DNA from: Flavivirga abyssicola
GTDB lineage: Bacteria; Bacteroidota; Bacteroidia; Flavobacteriales; Flavobacteriaceae
Direction: 5' to 3'
DNA: 64,000 bases
NCBI RefSeq assembly: GCF_030540775.2
Contig: NZ_CP141266.1
Span: 275,501-339,500, forward strand
Below, piece after piece: positions 1 to 8,323 of this stretch. Both the position numbers and the translations under genes were made by a program. Position 1 is the stretch's first letter. Each line of letters starts with the position of its first letter. The notes under the pieces were generated by a model, which saw only the letters and a list, made by a program, of their open reading frames with translations, did not search any database and was not told the DNA's origin.

Positions 1-784
1 GTAAAGCATCATCTATCTTTACCCCATCAGTTTCTATTATGCTAAAATGCTTGTTATGTTTTTTTCTTAAATTATACGTCCAGTCTCTGGTGTTAAAATT
101 TAGCTTATTCAATTCTTCTTCAAAAAAATAATCAGGGGAATCAAAATCTACTCCAGCCAACAGAATAATTTTGTTTGGAAAACAAATTGAAATATAATTT
201 AAAACGCTAGAAAAACTACCTTTAAAATGATATAATGGGTCTTTTAAAGAAGATGCCCAAAAATCTTCTTTAATTTCACAGTGCTTAACTTTTATAAATT
301 GAATTATAGATTTTTTGGGAACTAAATTGTATAATAAAAAAGGTTTAGTTTTTAAAAATTTAGCAAGGTGGAAAACATATTTATTAAACATATTTACACT
401 AATCAATTTTAATGTATTTCTTGCTAATTTCACTAAAATCAAATTAAAAAACACTTTAAAATGATGTATAGTTTTTATAAAAATATAAACAAAGTATTCT
501 TTATAGAGTTGATCTTTATATAACTCAGAAATAATAAAAGTTGTTTTATTTTTCTTTCTTCTAAATAATTTAAAAATATGTTTCAGCATTAAAATCGATG
601 ATTCATCATGAACATCCTCAAAATAAATATGTGTTGGCTTTATTCCTGCTTTTTCATAAAAAGCTGAAAACTTATTGATTGCCAACTTTATGAAACATTC
701 ATCAAGTATTTGTTTATCTTCAAGTGAAAAGTCTAAAATACTCTTCCCTGAACCTAGTACCAAAATATATTCTTTTTTTGGCAT
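1..784 (-). CDS. Partial glycosyltransferase-like protein (3' end beyond window)
   Basis: An open frame of 261 codons runs on the minus strand from an ATG at 784-782 to the window edge, so the C-terminus is missing. It begins MPKKEYILVLGSGKSILDFS, a hydrophobic beta strand followed by GSGKSI. That resembles the nucleotide-binding start of GT42 sialyltransferase-like and DUF115/MAF-like proteins, which transfer sugars to surface polymers. A later segment reads LLAGVDFDSPDYFFEEELN. Its ATG shares one base with the stop of the upstream methyltransferase-pyruvyltransferase gene (TAATG), so the two are translationally coupled within the polysaccharide operon. A surface-glycan modifying enzyme is likely from context; the exact family is uncertain. 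Confidence 0.6.
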   Translation of the reverse strand, partial: MPKKEYILVLGSGKSILDFSLEDKQILDECFIKLAINKFSAFYEKAGIKPTHIYFEDVHDESSILMLKHIFKLFRRKKNKTTFIISELYKDQLYKEYFVYIFIKTIHHFKVFFNLILVKLARNTLKLISVNMFNKYVFHLAKFLKTKPFLLYNLVPKKSIIQFIKVKHCEIKEDFWASSLKDPLYHFKGSFSSVLNYISICFPNKIILLAGVDFDSPDYFFEEELNKLNFNTRDWTYNLRKKHNKHFSIIETDGVKIDDAL

Positions 785-2859
785 TAAACCTGTTTTTTCA
801 TGGCAATTAGACCTTCATCGACATTCTTTAGAGATAATAAGTAAAGTTCCTTTTGCTTTTTTTCAATATAGGAAATTCTACTATCTATTTCTGAAAGTGC
901 CTCTAAGGCTTTTGCTTTAAATTCATTCCTAAAATTAGGATTTAAAACATCAACCCCCCATTCGGGTTTATCAATATCATCTAAAAACCATTTCATTTTG
1001 TTATGAGATATTATTGATAATATAGGTGTTTTACAACCAAAAGGAATCATTTGTGCATGCCCTCTCATTCCTATTACAAGTTTTGGTTTTATATATTCCT
1101 CTACAATTCTTTTTGGATGCGAATCATTTAATCTAACTAATTCATATTTTACGTCATGACTTTGCAGAAATGGAATTATGGATTCATCTGAATACATATG
1201 GCTGTAAAATTTCAATGGAATTAATTCTGAAAGTTCCTTTAAAACAATTGATATATCGGTTAAAATGTTTCCTATCTTTTTACCAAATCTCAAATGTGAA
1301 CGATCAAATGCAACATTGAAAGCCACAAAATTTTCCTTTTCTTTACTAAAATCAATTTGATTTGAATAAAGTTCAGATAAAAAGGTGGTCATGCAAGGTT
1401 GAAATCTCAGTTTAGTATGTAAATAATCTGGTAAATATTTTTTGATAGCTTCTATACTTCCTGTGTTTCTTAAACCAAGATAGACAGCCTTTTCTGTAAA
1501 AGCCTTTATATTTTCTTTGAAAAATGGCTCAAATTCTTCTTGATCTCTAAATCTATTATATCCTACCGCATAAAATACAATAGGGACTTTTATTTTAGAT
1601 AACATTTCTATTGAACATGGCCATTGCCAACCACTAATATTATTTGCATTAGTATCTTTTAAAAATAGTCCTCCTCCTCCTATAATTAGGCCTTTAGATT
1701 TATTTATTTTTTCAACTAATTTTAAATTAACTATTGGATAAACTTGCTGGTTATTCCAGCTCAATGAATTATCAACTTCACACCAAGTATCTTGTAGAGC
1801 TAAAGGAAGTAAAGTATCTCCTGCATTTACATAATTAAAAGCCGAAACATGAAATAGCGACTTGCTATATTTTTTAGAATCAATAAGTTTTATTTGAGGC
1901 AAAACATTAATAGAATTATTATTCTTTAATATTTTTTTTAGATTTTTTTTAATGATCGCATTCTTTTTATTACTTAAAACAAAACCTTTTAACTTTCTTT
2001 TATATTTGCGAAGAGTATTATTTTTTGTATTGTCTTCATATTTATTTTTTTTCGCTTTTCTTACTATTTCTAAGACCCTTTCTTTTTCTTTATTATCAGA
2101 ACTATTTTTTCCCTCAACTCCTTTAGATGCTATAACTGAAACGAATCCTCTGCTCATAAAAACCTCATTTACAGAAAACCCCTCGCTTTCTAAAAGCCTT
2201 GACAAACTTCTATTAGAAAATGTGTTAACATGTACATCCCAAAAAAAAGTATCTAAATCATTAGTATATATATTATCTATTGTTGGGCATTCAATATAAA
2301 TACACCCATTACTTTTTAATCTTTGATACATGTTTTTCACAAATTGGCGAGGATCTAAGACATGTTCTATCACATGAAAATTACATATAAAATCGTACAT
2401 TTTTGAATCATTAAAATCATCAAAAAGCAACGTTTCTACATCTATATCATATCTTTTAAGAGCACTATTTACAAATACGGAATCTGGTTCTATACCTTTA
2501 ACATTATGTCCTCTACTCCTAAGTAACCAAGAAAAACTTCCGGTTCCACATCCAATTTCCAAACAAGTTTTAGGAGATGAAAAAAAAACTGGAAGCTTTT
2601 GTTCAAGAAGATGTAATCGTTCTAATGCCCAGGTTTCTGTTTGCCTAAACTTTTTTAAATCTGGTTCACTAGATTTCCTTGCCTCTTTAGAAAAAACTCC
2701 TTCTAAGTATAATCGATTTATTTCTTCATTGGAAATACGAGGATAAGTATATATAAACCCACAGTTATCACAAACATAATTTTCAAGATATTTATTACCT
2801 CTTGAATTTGTATAAAGTAACTCATTTATTTGTGATTGACATAAAGGACACTTATTCAT
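784..2859 (-). CDS. Fusion: class I SAM methyltransferase + polysaccharide pyruvyl transferase
   Basis: This 691-residue protein joins two enzymes. The N-terminus has a four-cysteine zinc ribbon (CPLC near residue 4, CDNC near residue 30), as in sugar C-methyltransferases and methyltransferase-23 family members. A Rossmann methyltransferase follows, with the SAM motif LEIGCGTGSF near residue 100 and HVIEHVLDP near 160. A lysine-rich linker (about 265-330) leads to a polysaccharide pyruvyl transferase domain (about 335-691) with NAGDTLLPLAL, a glycine-rich IIGGGGLF and GMRGHAQMIPFG. The inferred role is to methylate a lipid- or nucleotide-linked sugar and add ketal pyruvate to the exported polymer. 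The start overlaps the upstream ABC ATPase gene by 8 bp, indicating one operon. Which sugar is modified cannot be told. Confidence 0.82.
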   Translation of the reverse strand: MNKCPLCQSQINELLYTNSRGNKYLENYVCDNCGFIYTYPRISNEEINRLYLEGVFSKEARKSSEPDLKKFRQTETWALERLHLLEQKLPVFFSSPKTCLEIGCGTGSFSWLLRSRGHNVKGIEPDSVFVNSALKRYDIDVETLLFDDFNDSKMYDFICNFHVIEHVLDPRQFVKNMYQRLKSNGCIYIECPTIDNIYTNDLDTFFWDVHVNTFSNRSLSRLLESEGFSVNEVFMSRGFVSVIASKGVEGKNSSDNKEKERVLEIVRKAKKNKYEDNTKNNTLRKYKRKLKGFVLSNKKNAIIKKNLKKILKNNNSINVLPQIKLIDSKKYSKSLFHVSAFNYVNAGDTLLPLALQDTWCEVDNSLSWNNQQVYPIVNLKLVEKINKSKGLIIGGGGLFLKDTNANNISGWQWPCSIEMLSKIKVPIVFYAVGYNRFRDQEEFEPFFKENIKAFTEKAVYLGLRNTGSIEAIKKYLPDYLHTKLRFQPCMTTFLSELYSNQIDFSKEKENFVAFNVAFDRSHLRFGKKIGNILTDISIVLKELSELIPLKFYSHMYSDESIIPFLQSHDVKYELVRLNDSHPKRIVEEYIKPKLVIGMRGHAQMIPFGCKTPILSIISHNKMKWFLDDIDKPEWGVDVLNPNFRNEFKAKALEALSEIDSRISYIEKKQKELYLLSLKNVDEGLIAMKKQV

Positions 2860-4087
2860 TATTTATAGAAAATTTAGAGTTTAATAAAATTGGAACAGAT
2901 GTTGTTAAAGGTGAATTATTAACAAAAAACTTAAAACAATTTTCCTTTTTGTATAACGTTTTTCCAATGTTAAAATGCTCAGGACCGCCTAAAGTTTCTA
3001 TAATCGTAATACCTGAATAAAATTTGCCATTAGTAAAGGAGCAGGGAATTTTACATTTTACTGAAATATCACCTCCATGGTTTGAACTAGTTCCTAAATT
3101 GACCAAAGAAGATGTTAAAGCAACATGGATCATTTGCTCATCTGTTATTGGTAAATGAACAGAAAATGATTTTATCTCTAAGGGACATTTAAATGAAAAA
3201 GCAACTTCTATGCTTTCCTCTTTCTTTAAATTTAGTGAAACACCATCTTTATTAACTTCAAATCCATTAACTTTGAAATTATTAATCTCAATTCCGTACG
3301 GATTTATTTCATTGGACTTATAATTATCTTCAAAAAGTTTATAATACCCTTCCACAAGTTCTCCTACGTTATCTGTTAACAACTTTTTCTTACCGTTCTC
3401 AATCAATAATCCCTTTGTACAAATTCGAGCTATTTGGGGCATAGAATGAGAGACAAATATTACAGCACAATTATTCAGCATCTCAGAAATTCTATTCATA
3501 CATTTTATTCTAAAACCGACATCTCCCACAGCTAATACCTCATCAATAATAAGAACATCTGGTTCCATTTGAGCTGCTACAGCAAAACCCAAACGTACTT
3601 TCATACCAGAACTGTAATTTTGTACTGGCATATCAATAAATTCTTCTAATTCTGCAAAATTGATGATTTCGTTTAGCTTTGTATCTATTTCTTTTCGACT
3701 AAACCCTAATATAGCCCCATTGTTATATATATTTTCTCTACCGGATAATATAGGATTAAAGCCTGCACCCAACTCTATAAGAGCCCCAACGCGTCCTTTT
3801 ATTGTTATTGTTCCTGCATCTGGACTAATTAAACCATTCAAAATTTTTAACAATGTAGATTTTCCAGCACCATTGTTTCCTACGAGACCCAAACAATCAC
3901 CACGGCGTAACTCGAAATTAATATCTTTAACGGCCCAAAATTCTTTTGGTCGTAATGATCTTTCCTTCTTATTCCCTTTTACATTACTTAATAAATCTTT
4001 AACACCATACCATAAACTAGTTTTAAAATCTTTACAGAATTTTTTACTTACTCCTTCTAACGTTACTAAAACTTCTCTACCTTCCAT
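2852..4087 (-). CDS. Polysaccharide ABC transporter ATP-binding protein (Wzt/TagH type)
   Basis: A 411-residue ATPase that powers export of a lipid-linked polysaccharide across the inner membrane. Walker A (GNNGAGKST) lies near residue 75, the Q-loop region is VGALIELGAGFNPILSGREN, the signature is YSSGMKVRLGF, and Walker B is LIIDEVLAVGD. The first 240 residues are the nucleotide-binding domain. The remaining 170 or so form a beta-rich extension like the Wzt C-terminal domain, which in characterised O-antigen exporters reads the terminal modification of the polymer. Its partner permease is directly upstream with a 2-bp gap, and the methyltransferase-pyruvyltransferase fusion directly downstream could make such a terminal mark. 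Confidence 0.9.
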   Translation of the reverse strand: MEGREVLVTLEGVSKKFCKDFKTSLWYGVKDLLSNVKGNKKERSLRPKEFWAVKDINFELRRGDCLGLVGNNGAGKSTLLKILNGLISPDAGTITIKGRVGALIELGAGFNPILSGRENIYNNGAILGFSRKEIDTKLNEIINFAELEEFIDMPVQNYSSGMKVRLGFAVAAQMEPDVLIIDEVLAVGDVGFRIKCMNRISEMLNNCAVIFVSHSMPQIARICTKGLLIENGKKKLLTDNVGELVEGYYKLFEDNYKSNEINPYGIEINNFKVNGFEVNKDGVSLNLKKEESIEVAFSFKCPLEIKSFSVHLPITDEQMIHVALTSSLVNLGTSSNHGGDISVKCKIPCSFTNGKFYSGITIIETLGGPEHFNIGKTLYKKENCFKFFVNNSPLTTSVPILLNSKFSINNE

Positions 4088-4089
4088 AT

Positions 4090-4929
4090 TTAAGCACTTA
4101 AACGTTCTACAATAATAGGGATGGAAATACGATAAAAAATTAGCCCAATTAGTAAAAATGGAATACTACATGCTAAGACTATGAAAAAATAAGATAGATA
4201 ACCAGAATTTACACCAACTATCAAATCTCTAGTAGTTAAAATCATGGGAGTTATTGGATTCCAAGTCATAAAAATATTCATAAGCCCTTTTTGAGGTATA
4301 GCATAAACAACTGGAGTTATATACATTAAAAATTGCATTCCAAAAGAAATAAGCCTTTTTACATCTGTATACAATAGGCCTATTGGAGCAATAAGCACCC
4401 CTATAGTAATACCAAACAAAATTGCTCCAAAAATTGCAAATGGTAGTAACAATAAACTCCAATTAAAACCAACTCCATAAAAGATAACAAATAACAAGAG
4501 AAGTAAAATTTTAATGGCACTATTAAATAACAATTTATAAATACCAGAAATGATTAAGGCTTCTTTTGGGAAATTAATTTTTGTCATAATACCTCTTGCT
4601 GCATTAGTACTTTGTAAGGGCGTATTTATTGCTGATACAATTATGGACCAAATTAATGTTCCTGTGAATGCATAGAGTGGATAAGGAATTCCCGTTTCTG
4701 AAAGTTTTACTGTACCTGTACTATTTAAAAAAACCCAAACAAATGCAGTTGCTAAGGGGGGTATAAAAGCCCATAAAATCCCTAAATAAGACTGCCTGTA
4801 CTGTGCCTTTATGTCTCGTTCTGCGAATTGGCGTGCCAAAAATCTAGAACTATAAATATCTATCAAACTATTCCTTAAGAGTTTTAATGCACTTAAGTTA
4901 TTTCCTTTTTTATATATTTTAGATTCCAA
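4090..4929 (-). CDS. Polysaccharide ABC transporter permease (Wzm/TagG type)
   Basis: A 279-residue ABC-2 type membrane protein. The N-terminal stretch LARQFAERDIKAQYRQSYLG followed by ILWAFIPPLATAFVWVFLN is typical of Wzm/TagG/KpsM permeases. About six transmembrane segments follow (for example FIVLACSIPFLLIGLIFYRI at the C-terminus). It would form the inner-membrane channel with the ATPase encoded 2 bp downstream, exporting a completed polysaccharide chain. The Wzc-like kinase gene is 23 bp upstream, so the whole group is probably one transcript. Confidence 0.9.
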   Translation of the reverse strand: MESKIYKKGNNLSALKLLRNSLIDIYSSRFLARQFAERDIKAQYRQSYLGILWAFIPPLATAFVWVFLNSTGTVKLSETGIPYPLYAFTGTLIWSIIVSAINTPLQSTNAARGIMTKINFPKEALIISGIYKLLFNSAIKILLLLLFVIFYGVGFNWSLLLLPFAIFGAILFGITIGVLIAPIGLLYTDVKRLISFGMQFLMYITPVVYAIPQKGLMNIFMTWNPITPMILTTRDLIVGVNSGYLSYFFIVLACSIPFLLIGLIFYRISIPIIVERLSA

Positions 4930-4952
4930 TATTTATAACTTTTTTTTAAAAA

Positions 4953-7412
4953 TTATTTAAAAAATGACTTTATTACAGTTTTGATCTTTTTCTCCTTTTC
5001 TTCGTTATCATGGTAACCATTGGCATAACTTCCATAACCATAACCATAGCCATAACCATAACCATAGCCGTAACCGTATTTACCCTTTTGATTATAGCCA
5101 TTATAAAGAAAACTTAGGTTCTGTATTTCTCCTTTACTGTACTTATCATTTATAAGATTAATCATACCTTTTTTGGTATAATCTTGCCTAATAACATAAA
5201 TAGAAGCATCAGCATATTCTATAAGTTCTAAAGCATCAGCAACTAAACCTATAGGAGGCGTATCTAAAACAATATAATCATAGTTTTCTTTTAGCTTTTC
5301 CATCAGTGAATCCATAGTTTCAGATATAAGTAACTCTGACGGGTTTGGAGGAATAGGTCCAGATGTAATCACATCTAAATTGGACACCTTAGTATGCTGT
5401 AAAACCTCATCAAATGTCTTTTGTCCAATCAAATAATTAACTGCTCCAATATCATTCTCAATTTCAAAATCTCCAAATATCTTCGGTTTTCTTAAATCTA
5501 AACCTACTAATACCGTTTTTTTTCCACTCATAGCAAACACAGTGGCAATATTTATTGAACAAAATGTTTTCCCTTCTCCGCTAACAGAAGAAGTAACTAC
5601 CACAGTCTTTGTCCCTTGTAAATTATGTTTTTTATACATGTACTGCAAACTAGACCGTATTGCTCTAAAAGCTTCTGCAATAGTCGATTTTGGCTTTAAA
5701 TGAACCACTAAATTATTTTCTAAATTATTTTTTCCTACAACACCTAACAAAGGAATCTTAGACAGATTTTCCAAAGTTTGAGGAGTATGTATTTTAGTAT
5801 CGAAAAAAGTTAATAAAAATGCGAGTAATAAAGGAGGTAATAGCCCTCCAATAATTGCAAATAAATAGCGAGAACTTAATTTTAAATCTATAGGTCTTGC
5901 ACCTGTATCTTTTGCTTTATCAATTATCAATATATCAGAAACACTTGCAGATTTAATGATATCGGCTTCACCTCGTTTAGCTAAAAACATATTATATGTT
6001 CGCTCGCTTAATGAATATTGCCTTTGTATATCAAACAATTCTTGTTGTGCTTTAGGCAATTTTCTTATTTTTGATTCTTCTTGAGCAATTTTTACATCTA
6101 TAGATTGCGATTCTCTTTTTATCTCATTGGTTGCTGAGCTAATATTTTCTAAAAGCACCGCTTTTAAACCATCTATTTCCCTATCAAGGTCAGCAAAAAT
6201 AGTGGCATCTTTTCTAACCGTTGAACTATATTTTGATTTCTGTACTGATAAGCTATTAATCTTACTTATGTTAGAAACTATATTAGAGTCTTCAAGACCA
6301 GCAATCGCTGGAGCTGGCACTTCTGTAAACGTATCACTAGTTTCAAGGTAAGTTTTTAAACTAGCATAGTAGGCAATTTTTCTTTTATTATTATCTTTTT
6401 CTAACTCCAATGAAGTTAATTTATTATTTATAGCAATACTTTCATCATTTAAATTAAATATCTTATTCCTTTGTTTATAATCATTTAAAGAATCGGCATT
6501 TGAAGTTAATTGTGATTTAACTCTGTCTAATTGCCCATCAATAAACTCTATTGTATTTGTTACAAATTGATTTTTTCTGTTAAGTTGGTCTTCACTTAAA
6601 ACTTTTACAGTTTCATTTAAATAATCAACAATTTTAGCTTTATTAACATCTACAATACTTAAATTTAATATAGGAGAGTTTTTTGGATTATCTATGGACA
6701 ATTTTCTTCTATAATTGCTCACTACTCCATCAAAATTATTAAACTTTAAATAGTATTCTTCATTCAATGTGGTTTTACGACCTTCTTTTAAATATACAAC
6801 GCCATTTAAATAAGGGAGTTGTATAGTATCGCCTAAATTAAATTCCTTTCTAATTTCTCCTAAAGGGATATCTAAGTCAACTTTACTTTTATCAGTAAAA
6901 TTCTGAGCCTGAACTAAATTAGATTCAAAATTAATATAAAGTTCATACTTATTATTATCAAGAAACGTAACTCTTACAGGGGTGTTTAACAATTGATTTG
7001 TATTAGGTATTAAATCAATTTTAAAGGGGGCATAGGAATATATATCGTCTTTTCTAAATCTGGATTGTTTTAAGTATGTAACATAAAACTCAAGATTGTC
7101 AACAACTTTTTCATGAATAGATCGAGATCTTAGAGAATTCATGATTGTCTGTACTTTATCAGAAACACCACCCCAATTAAAGGTTAAACTGGTTGTTGAT
7201 GTAAATAATGGATTGGATTCATTTTCAATTGAAATTTGAGTACCTAACCTATAGGATTGCTGTTTTCGAATATTTTGTTGATACACTATAAAAACACCAA
7301 CACCAATAAACAATACAAATAACTTCCAATAACTTAAAACTCTAATTACAAAAGCTTTTATATCAAATGTTGACGTTGATGCTGACTCAGGCACATCAAA
7401 TTCTTCTTCCAT
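4953..7412 (-). CDS. Wzc-like polysaccharide co-polymerase / BY-family tyrosine kinase
   Basis: An 819-residue inner-membrane protein that controls chain length and export of capsule or exopolysaccharide. There is one transmembrane segment near residues 30-48, a Wzz-like periplasmic domain with long coiled-coil stretches (about 270-480), a second membrane segment near residue 525 (LFAIIGGLLPPLLLAFLL), and a cytoplasmic BY-kinase domain. The kinase shows Walker A VSGEGKTFCSINIA, Walker A' VLVGLDLRKP and Walker B IVLDTPPIGLVADA. The tail carries about eight tandem Tyr-Gly pairs, a Tyr cluster of the kind that is autophosphorylated in this family. The outer-membrane partner gene is 11 bp upstream. 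Fusion of kinase and co-polymerase in one chain is the usual Gram-negative form. Confidence 0.93.
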   Translation of the reverse strand: MEEEFDVPESASTSTFDIKAFVIRVLSYWKLFVLFIGVGVFIVYQQNIRKQQSYRLGTQISIENESNPLFTSTTSLTFNWGGVSDKVQTIMNSLRSRSIHEKVVDNLEFYVTYLKQSRFRKDDIYSYAPFKIDLIPNTNQLLNTPVRVTFLDNNKYELYINFESNLVQAQNFTDKSKVDLDIPLGEIRKEFNLGDTIQLPYLNGVVYLKEGRKTTLNEEYYLKFNNFDGVVSNYRRKLSIDNPKNSPILNLSIVDVNKAKIVDYLNETVKVLSEDQLNRKNQFVTNTIEFIDGQLDRVKSQLTSNADSLNDYKQRNKIFNLNDESIAINNKLTSLELEKDNNKRKIAYYASLKTYLETSDTFTEVPAPAIAGLEDSNIVSNISKINSLSVQKSKYSSTVRKDATIFADLDREIDGLKAVLLENISSATNEIKRESQSIDVKIAQEESKIRKLPKAQQELFDIQRQYSLSERTYNMFLAKRGEADIIKSASVSDILIIDKAKDTGARPIDLKLSSRYLFAIIGGLLPPLLLAFLLTFFDTKIHTPQTLENLSKIPLLGVVGKNNLENNLVVHLKPKSTIAEAFRAIRSSLQYMYKKHNLQGTKTVVVTSSVSGEGKTFCSINIATVFAMSGKKTVLVGLDLRKPKIFGDFEIENDIGAVNYLIGQKTFDEVLQHTKVSNLDVITSGPIPPNPSELLISETMDSLMEKLKENYDYIVLDTPPIGLVADALELIEYADASIYVIRQDYTKKGMINLINDKYSKGEIQNLSFLYNGYNQKGKYGYGYGYGYGYGYGYGSYANGYHDNEEKEKKIKTVIKSFFK
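5031..5078 (-). repeat. Hexanucleotide-like tandem repeat coding the Tyr-Gly tail of the Wzc-like kinase
   Basis: The plus strand shows repeated ataacc/atagcc units that read on the minus strand as alternating Tyr and Gly codons. The units are near-identical, with TAC/TAT and GGT/GGC variation. Because the unit is 6 bp, slippage would change the number of phosphorylatable tyrosines without a frameshift. Confidence 0.8.
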
Positions 7413-7423
7413 TTTATAGAATT

Positions 7424-8212
7424 TTAAAGGTTTCTAGTTAAAAAATACGTTGATACCAATACCGACAAAATAGATGCTATTGTCGTTAAATTTTGTATTG
7501 CAGTTTGCCCTGCGCCTATAGCTTTACGTTTCAATGGTTTAACTAATATAATATCATTGGGCTGTATATAATAAAATGGAGATTGCATGGCATTAATATC
7601 TGTTAAATCTATATGATGTATTTTTTGCCCATCTGGGTACTGCCTAATTACCAAAATATCTTTTCTATCACCTGTGGGAGGAATATCTCCAGCATTAGCT
7701 AAAGCCTCTATTATATTAACCCGATCTTGAAATAAGGTGTAAACTCCTGCGCTAACTTCTCCAGTAACTGTATAACGTAATCCAGATAATTTTACAGTCA
7801 CAAATATTTCAGCAGTTTCTTTAAAATATTGTTTTAAAAGTTCGCTTTGAACCTTATTTTTTATTTCATCAATTGTGAAACCCAAAACATTAATTTCTCC
7901 TAAAACAGGAAATTCTATATTACCATGTAAATCAACAGTAAAACCATTAAAATATAGTGAGCCTTGTCCCTGTCCAAAATTATTCTCTCCAACAGGGTTA
8001 AATATCCCTACTAGCTCTTCATCTAAAGCTTTTACCTTTATACTCAAAATATCATTCACCTGAACTCGATAAGGTTTTGATAATTGCCGAATCATTAAAG
8101 AATCATTAGCTTTTGTTCCTTTATCTTGTAAATAGACAAGATCTTTATTGGTTATACACGAAGTACATAAAATACCAAAAACAAAAATACAACACCAAAA
8201 AAGTCGCTTCAT
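7424..8212 (-). CDS. Wza-like polysaccharide export outer-membrane lipoprotein
   Basis: A 262-residue protein with a lipoprotein signal ending FGILCTSC, so it is probably anchored at Cys19 or so. The Poly_export motif follows (YRVQVNDILSIKVKALDEEL), then SLBB-type soluble ligand-binding beta-grasp segments (FPVLGEINVLGFTIDEIKNK; YTVTGEVSAGVYTL; IIEALANAGDIP). A C-terminal hydrophobic helix (LTTIASILSVLVSTYFL) matches the amphipathic helix that lines the outer-membrane pore in this family. It is the first gene of the minus-strand polysaccharide operon here and lies 11 bp before the Wzc-like gene, its usual partner. Confidence 0.93.
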   Translation of the reverse strand: MKRLFWCCIFVFGILCTSCITNKDLVYLQDKGTKANDSLMIRQLSKPYRVQVNDILSIKVKALDEELVGIFNPVGENNFGQGQGSLYFNGFTVDLHGNIEFPVLGEINVLGFTIDEIKNKVQSELLKQYFKETAEIFVTVKLSGLRYTVTGEVSAGVYTLFQDRVNIIEALANAGDIPPTGDRKDILVIRQYPDGQKIHHIDLTDINAMQSPFYYIQPNDIILVKPLKRKAIGAGQTAIQNLTTIASILSVLVSTYFLTRNL

Positions 8213-8241
8213 TATATTATAAGTGGGGATATGATTTATGA

Positions 8242-8249
8242 CAAATATA
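8242..8249 (-). promoter_or_regulatory. Candidate -7 element of the polysaccharide operon promoter
   Basis: On the minus strand the bases read TATATTTG, a full match to the Bacteroidota -7 consensus TAnnTTTG, about 30 bp before the wza-like ATG at 8212. A TTG is present upstream at only 15 bp spacing rather than the usual 19, so the -33 element is weak. Confidence 0.4.
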
Positions 8250-8323
8250 AGTTTTCGTCTTGAACAATAAAACTTATGACCGGTTTTTTGGTTTTTTATC
8301 CGTTATTTGTAAAAAAAAATCCT

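Noticed and set aside
8276-8323. ATG start of the ABC-F gene at 8276
   Set aside because: It adds 16 unconserved hydrophobic residues before NYLTVENISKSYGEL; a TTG at 8324 matches the family start. Not fully excluded.
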